DNA from: Phytoseiulus persimilis
Lineage: Eukaryota; Arthropoda; Arachnida; Mesostigmata; Phytoseiidae
Reading direction: 5' to 3'
Length of the DNA stretch: 64,000 nucleotides
Assembly: GCA_037576195.1 (NCBI GenBank)
Contig: CM075103.1
Span: forward strand, 11,222,001-11,286,000
Below the pieces are notes generated by a model. That model worked only from the letters and a program-made list of their open reading frames with translations. It had not been told where the DNA came from and did no database searches. The first letter of the stretch is position 1; each line of letters starts with the position of its first letter. The position numbers were made by a program, and so were the translations under genes. Positions 55,201 through 64,000 of this stretch are shown in pieces.

Positions 55201-58200
55201 GCATTGCAGCGACTCGAACCTGGGAATCACGAGTGAGGAGGAGCTGCACTCTGATCTATTTTGGGCGCAATAGGGTTTTTCGACTTTGGCAATCGAGGGG
55301 AGTCGGACGTCGAAGGTTCGATCCGGTATTCGAGTGATTCCGTCGTGTTCTGGAGCTTTCGACCGCGGATCGGACAGAGGGTCCCGGAATGCAAGATCAA
55401 AGGAGGACATGTTCCCATTTCACACCCGTCAGTAACCGAATTTTTGGTGGCATGGCCGAGTTTGGTGAAGCTTTGGCGTTTCTAATAGCTGATATTCGAC
55501 CAGGTAATTAGCGTTGTGGGTGACAGTGTCTCTGGCACTGAAAATGATTTGATGGGCAACGTAAAGGTGCGCTCAGTGCTGCGGTGATTTCGAAAACACT
55601 GATCCATAAACAGTGGAGTGATGTCAAGAACCAGACACAGCGCCAAGCGGGATTTAACGAAGCCTCAATGAAAAATAAAATAATCGCTGTAGAATCAGAT
55701 ATCCAGCTGGCGCCGAGTTGTGCTGCGGTTCTTCGCAAGGACTCACTCTTAGGAGGCGGTTCCGCCCACGGTCTGCTGTATTCGCGTTTCGGAGGTCCTG
55801 GCTTCGCAGCTGGAGGGGCTGGAAATTTCTCTGGTTATGAAATTCGCTCCGGCCATTCACAACTGGATAGAGAAAGGAGAACTCGTTGCCCGGTGAAAAT
55901 TGATACTCACCTCTGGACGCGCGCGACTTACCGGTCTGCTCTCATCCAGCTCATCTTCTCGAGGGATATCGCCGCAAACCGAGGGGTCAGCAGTGCGCTG
56001 CCCACACACAGAGCCCCGAGGGGACCTACGGGCTTCCGCTCTCGCAGCCGCGAGATTCGAGTTTATCCTGCTCTTGACCTGCAAAACCACAGTCTGGTTA
56101 TTCTCGTGTCGTTCCGAGAAAAGCGCGACAAGTTGAAGCACCGATAGGAAGCCAATCGAGCGGTAGAGCTAGCGCTCAAGTCGACATCTCGATGGAATCT
56201 CAGCACGGTCATGAGGAGTTATTGGCTGAGAAAATCGAAATTCGTGAGTGCGCTCAGGATTTAGATGACGGTCGACAAGAGTAGATGATCAGCGGCAGAA
56301 GAATCAGATCGAACATGCAAAAGTATGATTCTCGGGGTCAGGCCTGCGATGCCAGACATGATGAACACGATTCAGACACCGATGGTTAACAAACAATGAG
56401 ATGGAAAAAAAGAAGGAAGGACAGCATCGAGAACAAGCTGCTGGAGAGGGACAGAGCAGGAGCGAGAACAGCGAGAAGGAACCGCCAAGGGATGCATTCA
56501 ACTCGACTTCATCAGGTCGTTCAGAGGAAACAAAAGAAACCATTACGGAAGTGCCGCAAACCAACCGAACGCCATGGGATGAATTCCAGCCACCGATTCC
56601 CCGCACCGCCGAGTCTCCCCCAGACTCACACTCGGTTTTAGACCTTCTTCTTCTCCTGAAGGTTCTGTTGAATTTTCTTCTCGACTTCATCCCATTTATT
56701 TTTCTGAGCAGCACACAGCAGCTCTAGCAACATCCGACGAACGGTCGCTTTCGCTCGCGTCGACTTGGATATAGTCCTAGTGGTTCTAGATTCGTCGATT
56801 CCAAAACGCGCCAGCTTTCAGACGCCCAGCAATTTTCGTTGAGCTACCGGCATGACAAGAAGCCCTCGTTCGCGGGCTTCTGAGATCTGATGGCGGAGTG
56901 CTCCCACAAACGGAAATAGGATCACCTGAAGCTCGGATGTCAGATCGCGCCCGCGATACGAGCCACACCATAACCTCAAGTTTGTCGAGGTTGTGTACGT
57001 ATCAGCCGAATTTGAGACTGATGCTCCTAATAGGACAAACGATGGGAATGGAACAGGAAAACGTTCATTCAGCCATTGCGGTCTCACACGGATACGGCTC
57101 CCGCCCACTGGTTGGCCAGGCTGAAACTTCCAGAACTTGGACCAGGAGGGAATCCTTTCTCACAAGCTTGACACGGCACGTTGTTCCGCCTTGACCTTGA
57201 TCGAGTCAATGCTCCACCCTTTGGAGGTCGAGGTCTGCGCTCGGACCGGGCTCTCTTTCGTTTACTGCAGCATGGCCTTGATCTTGCATGCCGGACGTTG
57301 ACGTTCGGTTTCCTGGCCGGAGTCGGTAAAGCTTTTGGTCGGGTCGCCCTCCTTTGGCGGCGTTCGGCCGTCGACCTCCTCATCGGCGGTGGGCCGTTCC
57401 GTGGCTCGCGTCGTTGAGATGGCGGCAGCTTCCGAAGAAGGGATCCTGCGTCTTCAGCCATCCGCCTTCACGCGAAAGAAAAACAACAATACCGAGTCGT
57501 CAAAGCTACACGGAAAGCTGCTCATCTTCAGAATCAACACATGATGACCGTTCCCGAGCCCCGGGTCCAGCTGAGCAGACTCACCCGCTGGCCGTTTGGG
57601 GCCTCCTGCTCGTCCTCGTGCTCCACGATCAGCACTTCTGGTGGTTGCATCGATACGGATCTGGAACGAGAGAGGGGAGCAGAGCTCAGGTCGGGGCTTC
57701 GTGGAGGGATGCTTCACATCGCGAGGAACTACTCGCGAAATCCTCGGGGAAAATCATCCGAACCTCTGCAAGGACGGCGGGCCCGGTCGTATCACACATG
57801 ACGCCGCTATCCTGAGAAACAGACAGACTGTTTCATAACGGAGTCACCACCAGACCCGCCCGGTTCGCCTAGTTCACAATCTCCTGAAAACCCGTATCAG
57901 CCGATGTCGGTCTGGCTCCCCCCTGAGCTCCTGGTTTCTCCAGGGAAGATGTGTCCTCTGAACTCGTGTCGTGCAGGAAGTTCTCTCTCAGCGAAGTCAT
58001 GATGATGTCGAACACGTTGTCTGAGATACGGATATCTTCAGACGCGATAGCTTCCCCTTCTTCCGGAAGTTCCGCAACGTCGTCCACCGACATCGAGTTC
58101 GGAATCAACCGAGTGTCCTGAAACACTCGCCATCTTGAGTGCGAAGACCGACGACTTCGTCGAGTTCTCACTGCCGCGATAATCTATGCGACTCCCGAGA

Positions 58201-60697
58201 GAGGAAAGGACTCCTCATGCGGTTCACAGAGTCAATACCGACCTTCATTTCACTGGTTCGTAGACCCCACAGGTCGATAGTGGCTTTCCTCGTTCTCATC
58301 TGGAGTTCTTGGATCGGCGATAGCGGACGCGTCCTGGCTTGCTGGTCCCCGGGTCGAGAAAATTCGAGCTCTTCTCCTGGAAGATGTTGGAATATTCACG
58401 AGATCTGCCCGAGTTGCTACCTTCTCCAAGTTCTTCAAATATGCTCTATCGAGGGAGTGGATTGCAGCGGTACATCACAAGAGAAAGTTGGGGAGTTCCA
58501 AGCAAGCTCCAACTCGAATTGCGCACCCGGACACAGAGCGGTCCGGAAAGAAATATCACCTGGGTGCGAGGAATATCGTCGTCTTTTTCCGGGATAGGCG
58601 ATAAAGAGCTATCGTTCGTAGAACGAAGCCGTGCCACTAGTGGCGGCCCGCTACAGCTGTTACTTGAGCCACCTGCAGCGCAATTCACCATGAGAGGGGA
58701 GCGACCTCTGGGCAGTTGCCTTGCAGCCCTGTTCAAGTCGCCAAGATCAGCCACGGAATCGGCGATCACGTGACATTCCGAAGTCGAGCTCGCCTTTCGG
58801 TGTTTTGATTTCGCTCCCGTGGAGTCATTCAGCTGCTTCGGGAGCCACGTGACGGCGATAGGCTTTCTCGGATTCGCTCCGTCAAGAATACTCACCTCAG
58901 AATCCTCTGCAGAGAGTCGTTCCTTGACTGTGCAGTTGTCCTCGCTCTGGACCGCACCGGTGGCTGTTGTTCGAAAAAGAAAAGACTTGATAAGAATCAG
59001 AAAAGGGGACATCTGGTTTTCACAGGAGCATCCCGTTGGATGGGACATCTGGGTTAGGAAGATGAGCCCCCCGTTTCGCAGCGGAACCGTTTCTCCGACA
59101 AAAAGGATCAGTACCGTTCCTCGGAAATTACCTTGGAGAGGTCATAGAGATTGAAAATAGCTCGATGTGAACCGCACTCGGTCACGTGGCGGGTTGACGA
59201 TTTTTCTCGTCAGGAAGCTAAACTGGCGGCAACGTACCTGTCGTTGCACGAGTTTCTGGAGCCCGAACGATAACGACGACGTAATCTGTTTGCGGTCTTT
59301 TTGGCTGATCTGTGAACTCACACACGAAACATGTCCTGCGTAATACTGTAAAAAAAAAGAGATAAACAAGCTTAAGGAACACAAACGACTTTTACGATTC
59401 CAGTCACACACGCTGATGACGTCGACTGATTGTAGAGAGCTTCCCTCTTCCAGCGGGCGCGTGCTGTCGGTATCATCTCAGAGCAAGACCTTACTTCGAA
59501 GCTAACTTTGCGTTGACTTCCGCGGGATCGCTTCTGACCTCCTCCGTTGGCGCATTTCCACAGTTGCCGTTCGACATCAGATTCAATCGAACCCTTCTGA
59601 TATTCTATCGTCCCGATTCCTCAAGGAGCGCAAATCGGATAGTTTTCTCGATCTCAGACCATGGAATTACCTCATCATCTTCATCCTCCTCCTCTTCCGA
59701 TGGACAGGGCTCATCGCGGAATTGATTGCGGAGGGACGAGTGACCTCTGAACTGTTTTCGGACTTGCGTGCTCGTTGAATTTCTGTAGTGAACCCTTCTT
59801 GCTCTCTTTGGCCTGAAGAAGAGACGAAACTGCGTGAGCCTGGCGCCAATCGACCGCAGGGACGAGAGAAGGATCAACCTTTGTCGACTTTCTACCAAAT
59901 CCCAGACCATACCATCGATTTAGATTCTAGGTAGTCTTCTATGCGCAATTCTTTCCTAAAGCTGGACGTTCCCATCGATGAAGACAGCGATGACGTCAGA
60001 GAACCGACAGGGAGGTTGTCAAGGCACGACTGTGACCTCTTGACGTTTCAGGGGACCGTGAAGAAACCTGCAACAGTTAGAGCGACTCCCGATGAGTCAA
60101 CAAACGAACCGACGCGGAGAGTTGCGATCGTTGGAACAAACGTGACATCGGATTCCGGTCTGTGAGAGTTTCCCGGAGTCCCACGAAACCGTCCGACGCG
60201 ACTCTACCTTTGCCAGAGGAACGAAGATGCCGTGATCGGGCGGACACCGGAAATATCTTCGACCGTTCTTCTCGCCGTCGTTCTTCCCGATCGGCTCTTC
60301 AAGCTCAACGCCGCACCAAGTCCCCGCCGTCCCGGGAATAAGCCCGAGGTACCTGCGATTGTTCACATTCCTCCTCAGATTTCGCTCCATTCCAATCATC
60401 GGTCTCGTGGGCCGGATCGACGAGGAGAATCTCCGCCCGATTAACAGGGCGCGTTAGCGACACAGGTGTGAACTATCTTCACCGACGAGCTTTCCGCAAC
60501 TTGTGATCCCGTGCGAAACTGACATCTTGGAAAGTTTGCGTGTGCGTGTCAAGACTCCACCCCCTCCTTGAACCTACCTCAGCACGCCGACCATGTTGCC
60601 GTCCACGTACACACGGCTGCCCACCTGGAGATCACCGTTCTCCGTCTCCAGGGACGATGGTCCGCTGTCTCCGCTCTGACATCCACTCGATGTAGAT
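48404..60697 (-). CDS. CLIP-170-like CAP-Gly and coiled-coil microtubule-binding protein gene (exons partly resolved; 5' end not found)
   Basis: Minus-strand multi-exon gene, named from its CAP-Gly domain (exons 60578-60697 and 60208-60352), which binds EEY/F tails of tubulin and EB proteins at growing microtubule ends. Downstream come a Ser-rich linker (from 60067), acidic/Ser-Thr exons (59671-59812, 58896-58963, 58117-57869, 57585-57660), coiled-coil exons (54463-54612, about 54250-53850, 53490-53200), a linker exon (50922-51233) and a last exon (48404-48673). This order fits CLIP-170/CLIP-190; a dynactin-type or MTUS-type coil gene is a less likely reading. Only one CAP-Gly domain is visible; CLIP-170 has two. 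Within some coil exons the heptad pattern continues only by changing frame, so the locus may have sequence errors or be decaying. Several exon links are unproven, and more than one gene could be present. Confidence 0.5.
49249..50920. other. Intronic/intergenic DNA with one small open frame
   Basis: Between the ends of the two convergent genes. A plus frame at 50162-50356 (64 codons) has a coding-like translation (RTEVIELFRRSHPSVLRDAA, REVPIGTEVYDPTGAKI) and its own ATG, but no family or splice support. Otherwise nothing is seen. Confidence 0.3.
50922..51233 (-). CDS. Linker/coil exon (104 codons)
   Basis: Minus strand, acceptor TTTGTAG, donor TCG|GTAGGC, open throughout, phase 0 to phase 0. 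It encodes MENLHSKLRLRELNSVNKRL, then basic/Ser-rich sequence (KSAPSLDSSQLEPRFKKD, SDWSNYSRRLRPGPNGDPS). It fits the phase of 48404-48673. Confidence 0.55.
53200..54250 (-). CDS. Coiled-coil segments with frame changes
   Basis: Strong heptad-like stretches follow each other on the minus strand but in different phases: LTLSEEALRVANQEIE, then RQLEEEQLHKIAKINEEQQA and VIEMKEQFA, then SAEEVASRGEELTKIF with LADARAAHEREL (about 54250-53850). At 53490-53200 come ESLIKEVDSLNAVIEMRREE, then NLKDKLARSEDAMDKYKARI and QDQLAQENAKLKE. No introns with consensus sites fit the frame changes. Either indel errors in this assembly or decay of the exon is likely. The phrase DSLNAVIEMRREEIDRLR also recalls MTUS-type microtubule-associated coils. 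Confidence 0.5.
54463..54612 (-). CDS. Coiled-coil exon
   Basis: 150 nt on the minus strand, acceptor CTTTCAG, donor AAAA|GTAAGA, phase 1 to phase 1. It encodes EFDAEIRRLGALCETRTKET, then SRLELRDTAHALSALTV, with hydrophobic a/d spacing. Clean and in a single frame. Confidence 0.6.
55000..57580. other. Unresolved part of the CAP-Gly gene region
   Basis: Coding-like pieces occur on both strands: minus 56640-56720 (AQKNKWDEVEKKIQQNLQEK, a likely coil exon) and plus 56401-56650 (a hydrophilic frame with TPWDEFQPPIPRTAESPPDS). They cannot both be exons; the minus piece agrees with the surrounding gene. Exon limits were not settled. Confidence 0.35.
57585..57660 (-). CDS. Linker exon (25 codons)
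   Basis: Strong acceptor CCCCTCTCTCGTTCCAG and consensus donor CGG|GTGAGT. Encodes SVSMQPPEVLIVEHEDEQEA then PNGQR; one base in, phase 0 out. Confidence 0.6.
57869..58117 (-). CDS. Acidic exon ending in a stop
   Basis: Follows GTGTTTCAG on the minus strand and stays open for 82 codons to TAG: NSMSVDDVAELPEEGEAIA, then DNVFDIIMTSLRENF, then a Ser/Thr-rich end. The composition is plainly coding. If spliced out at the late GTGAAC (before the stop) it would continue into the coiled-coil part; otherwise it is the C-terminus of a separate gene or isoform. Confidence 0.5.
   Translation of the reverse strand, partial: DTRLIPNSMSVDDVAELPEEGEAIASEDIRISDNVFDIIMTSLRENFLHDTSSEDTSSLEKPGAQGGARPTSADTGFQEIVN
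58896..58963 (-). CDS. Short linker exon (22 codons)
   Basis: Acceptor TTCTTTTTCGAACAACAG, donor GAG|GTGAGT. Encodes TGAVQSEDN then CTVKERLSAEDSE. Phase 1 in, phase 0 out. Charged/Ser-rich; part of the low-complexity linker of the CAP-Gly gene by position and strand. Confidence 0.55.
59671..59812 (-). CDS. Linker exon with basic/acidic run, frame uncertain
   Basis: Acceptor CTCTTCTTCAG at 59813-59815, donor GAG|GTAATT. Two frames are open for most of its length: one gives EIQRARKSENSSEVTRPS, the other ends in CPSEEEEDEDDE. The phase of the neighbouring exons is needed to choose. Confidence 0.5.
60208..60352 (-). CDS. CAP-Gly exon, second half (GKNDG motif)
   Basis: Minus-strand exon, 145 nt, after CAATCGCAG. 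It encodes YLGLIPGTAGTWCGVELEEP, then IGKNDGEKNGRRYFRC and HGIFVPLAK, ending at AAG|GTAGAG in phase 0. GKNDG, the tubulin/EB-tail-binding signature, is intact, as are the W-x-GVEL-EP and RYF-C positions. The WCGVELxEP form is closest to the second CAP-Gly of CLIP-170-type proteins. The next exon (from 60067, acceptor TGTTGCAG) supplies V then SSRSPETSRGHSRALTT, a Ser-rich linker as in CLIPs. Confidence 0.88.
60578..60697 (-). CDS. CAP-Gly exon, first half
   Basis: Minus-strand exon, 120 nt. Acceptor TCCTCATCCGCGCAG, donor GAG|GTAGGT. It encodes a Ser/Gly-rich lead (STSSGCQSGDSGPSS), then LQVGSRVYVDGNMVGVLR, the first two strands of a CAP-Gly domain (consensus VGxRVxVxGxxxGxVR). It starts with one base, ends in phase 2, and joins 60208-60352 as AG|G to give Arg, exactly where the domain continues. 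Confidence 0.85.
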
Positions 60698-60759
60698 CTG
60701 CGCGGATGAGGAGTTCTCTGTTACTTGAGCTGTTTTCCCAACGGGAAATTCGTTTCTCC

Positions 60760-63700
60760 AATGGAAACTCCGTTCGAAAATCGCCTGCTTGATCCGACGA
60801 CCTTCGGAAACAAGATTTTCTCCGAAAAGCTCAGAGATACATCCCGGGGGTAAATGTCAAGTGGCGATCACGATGAGCTGTTCGAGCCCATATTGGGAAG
60901 CCCCTCTCCTCGAATCCGTATTTTTAGAAATCGTGGAACCTCGGCTACGAAGAGCCTCTCGAATGAAAAGCTTTTCGTTAAACAGAGCCTTGTTGATGAC
61001 GAACTTCTTGCGGAATAATTGCTCTGTACACGGACCGAATCCAAACGGAACGTGTCATATCACTGCGTTTCCCAATTCGAATCGCTCATGCAGAATCAGA
61101 GCGATCGACGTCGGGGAAATGCTCTCCAGGGGAGCAGTCCTTCGCGTCGGCAATGAGCGTCTCTACGATTGAAGTTCTTGGTCAAGTTTCGGACCCATTG
61201 GAGAATAGCAACTTGGATGAACATTTGTCCGTTGATTACTGATCTCAAGGAGCTCTGGACACGATGTTTGACCGTCGATCGGGGAGGCAGGGAGAAACCG
61301 GATCCGAGCTTCCGGAGAAAATTAGAATTGGAAAAAAGAATCAACCGACCTGGAGGGGAGAAACGCAGCGATGGACGTCTTTGGCCGAGCGCCGCTCTGG
61401 TTCAGCATCCGCGAAGGCCGGGGAATGCTTCGCGCACTCTGAAAGAGCAAACATTCATTAGAAGCTGTCCGAGGACATCAAAAATTCACCACCAACTCCC
61501 AGGGGAAGTTCGTTTTTGAGCCCGTCGATGGTTCGGTGTCCGCTGCGAGCACCCCGACTCCGTCCAGCGGAGCGAATTTCCGTTACGGCTGCGCGAACCG
61601 CAGACCATCTCGACCGGATCAGCTGCGGTTTCAGTCAGAGAGGGGATTTTCGTCGAACAAAAATCTAAGCGCACACGATTCCCACGAAAACGACAATAAT
61701 AACGGTAATCGCGGAAGTCCGCCGCCGCCGTTGGGGCGAGCAGTTGTAAAATTGATAACAAAATTTTATTGATCCACGATAATCTCTCAACAGTTTTCTT
61801 TCTCCACGCTTTCGTCTTCTTTCTTTTCTGTGTGGACGGCATTCTGTGCCTTTCGGGAAGAGGAACCAGAACCATAGAAAGTGGATCTCTCGTTTCCGGG
61901 AGAAGAAATACGCGACCAGCGCGAAAGGATCCATGGAGCACGTCTTTGTTCAGAAGGAAAATTCACGATCACCACAGCAACAATTCCACCAGCAAACGCA
62001 GCGGCGTCAACAACGAAAGCGCGCTGCGAAAATTCTCATTGCTCCCAAAAGCGCGGCTGTTCGATAACCAGCCGACCGTTAACGGCTGTATTCTCGGCAA
62101 GTTCCAGAATTCATAAAAATTGAACATTCCCCTGTCGTTGTGCGCAGGGGCCAGTTCTGTTGATCCTTCCCGAATTCTCCACTATCCAGCATCGGAAAGA
62201 AGTCCCCTATTCAGAACGGAGACTTCCTCTCCTCTCGGACGAACAGACCCAGCAGAAGCCAAGCGGTCGCGCGAACAATCTTCTGGCTTCGGATCTTCCG
62301 AGCAGTCCCCCTTTACGACAGACCTCCATTCAAGACGAGAGTTCATAACGGTTTTCGAATTAACGATTCCGATCGATGAGATCAGCGATCGCGACTCTGT
62401 CAGCAGACAACAACAACAATGAGAATCACGACGACGGCGGCGGGTGAATGCTTTCATCACCCTCATCAAAGTGATCATCACCGCGAATATTAGGTAATGA
62501 TGCATCAGCCGCGTGTCGTCAATGAATCCCGCTTCCTGAATCAACGGAGGGATTTCGTGGCATCCAGGCCCTGGTCGGCCGATGAGCATCGGAGTGGGTC
62601 GGCGCTCCGGTCAGACACACGCGCACACGAATACCCACTTGTCAACGCTGCCCCAGGCAACCGAGCGAACTTGCCCCTTCGTCAGCTCGAGGGGCGTTGA
62701 CTTCCACAGAGCGTTTGCACGGGAAGGTAACCGTTTGCCTCATTGCGGAAAGACTGTCGGCCGGGTTTTGAAGTGGGAGCAGGAGCTCGCGCAGGGCAGG
62801 CCCAAGTTGACAAAGACGACGGACCGTAAGAGTGATAATGACCGTTCAGCATTGCACTGCGTCCTACGCCGCTGGCAACGGGCGATTCGATCCTGTCCAA
62901 AGCCAGCGTTTCGCCGACAGTGATTCGATGCTATGAAGTCATCAACACTGAAGTTTCGTCGCGTTGGGACCGGAAGGGCGAACCGTTCCCGCATTTGACA
63001 GTTCCCAAGTCCGCACCGCGGGCTTCACGCAGGTACTCCGGGCAGTCCGCAATGTCGAGGACACCGCCGTTTGCGAGGCTCCGGTCGGGGCCGAGCCGTC
63101 CCAATTACTTTGATAAGAACAGGGTCAACTTGGTTCGAATGCGATCTTGGCCGAGCTTTCCGATTGAGCGAGGAAGGTTTCGTGATACACGTTTGGTCCA
63201 ACTCCGGCTCGGTCGGAAAATCAGGAGAGTCTACGATCAAAACAGAGAATATTTCTAGGCTCGAGTGACGAGGCTGCGATTTTCCCGGGATCGTAGTTTG
63301 TCTTGTCGTGGAACGCTGAGGGCTTCCGGCTTCCCATTCAATCTCATCGAATCCTCTGTCTGTCGGCAACTTCCTCTCACTCCCTCCAATTAAGCAGATG
63401 TTGAACCTCGTACGGGAGATCATCATCGACAACGAACAGACCTTTCCCGCGGATGACTCATGCAGAGTTCTGCGCGGAACAGATCAGCTCCCCGACCGTT
63501 TCAGCCGGATTAGCTCTCACGGTGGCCTGCCTCTATCCGCCACTCAGGAGTCGTTCGAAACGGTCAACCCCTGTTTGAGAACGTCGACGGCGTCAGTGGA
63601 TGCGAACGCCCACAAGTTGACAGTGATTGGCAAGTCACAAGTTCCGCTTTCAAGACTTGTTCAAGCAGTTGGCGATGGGGGAATAGATCTTTAATTGCGA

Positions 63701-64000
63701 GAAATCCGCAGTTTGATGTTCGGCTTTCTCATCGAGCCTCGTTACTGGAAGTAGAAGAGTCGCTCGTCCGGGTCTTCCGGATGAGGCAGAACTTTTCTGT
63801 GTTCCGCCAGCGACGACGGCGACTTGCTCCGCGAGCGGGTCGGCGCTGAAACCGTGACAAAGGGTCTCGTTGAATCGACAGCGATGATGGTCGCGGAGCG
63901 ACATCTTTTGTTGACGAGTGGTCCAAGAACGAAGTCGTCCAGAGCCTCTCATCGCGGGGGAGCTCAATGCTGAAGGAGAACAGGTCCGTTACTTCTCCGA
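60760..64000. other. Upstream region of the CAP-Gly gene, unresolved
   Basis: GC-rich DNA with many overlapping frames. A first CAP-Gly domain, a start codon or a promoter was not identified. Ser/Arg-rich minus frames (63025-63432, 63650-63967) could hold 5' exons; plus frames at 62160-62348 and 62582-62923 are equally long. No call. Confidence 0.3.

Noticed and set aside
55584-56147. 187-codon plus-strand gene
   Set aside because: Lies inside the minus-strand gene region, no domain; probably a shadow frame.

Overview
This is a eukaryotic nuclear window, most probably from a mite or a related arachnid. The pointers are two single-exon divergent ionotropic chemoreceptors, GT-AG introns, TATA-box promoters with AATAAA tails, and R1/Jockey-type LINE, Helitron, hAT and mariner debris. 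The species cannot be fixed from the sequence alone. Genes are sparse and sit in transposon-rich DNA; few large open frames are real genes.

0-15 kb: hAT transposase debris, then three paralogous minus-strand genes for very small secreted peptides (1984-2376, 4425-4810, 14440-14805). Each has a signal-peptide exon, a 39-nt mini-exon and a short last exon, all in phase 1, behind a TATA box at the same distance. The first two lie on a tandem duplication. Between and after them are a foldback MITE, a long hairpin, an AP-endonuclease remnant, an internally deleted mariner and a gutted Helitron.

15-25 kb: a second hAT copy with a MITE nested in it, inverted dispersed repeats, a broken Ty3/Gypsy pol fossil with a MITE inside, and a second Helitron with the same 3' hairpin.

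25-36.5 kb: two intronless ionotropic-receptor-like genes (25339-27069, 34543-36294) in the same orientation. Between them are an R1/Jockey-type LINE on the minus strand, an opposed LINE 3' fragment carrying a tRNA-derived SINE with perfect 15-bp target duplications, a 919-bp hAT-type foldback element made largely of GATTCGAATC palindromes around a 45-bp minisatellite, and a 766-bp foldback MITE just before the second receptor.

36.5-64 kb: mostly unassigned DNA to 42.9 kb, then a five-exon plus-strand gene (42984-49248) for a secreted or membrane-anchored protein with three repeated cysteine modules and a Ser-rich stalk. It is convergent with a minus-strand gene running from at least 60.7 kb down to 48.4 kb that encodes a CAP-Gly domain, Ser-rich and acidic linkers and coiled coil (CLIP-170-like). 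The 3' parts of the two genes appear interlocked, each last exon lying in the other's last intron.

The strongest candidates for something undescribed are the mini-exon secreted peptide family, the cysteine-module surface protein and the palindromic hAT satellite element. All similarity statements come from reading the translations; no search was run.
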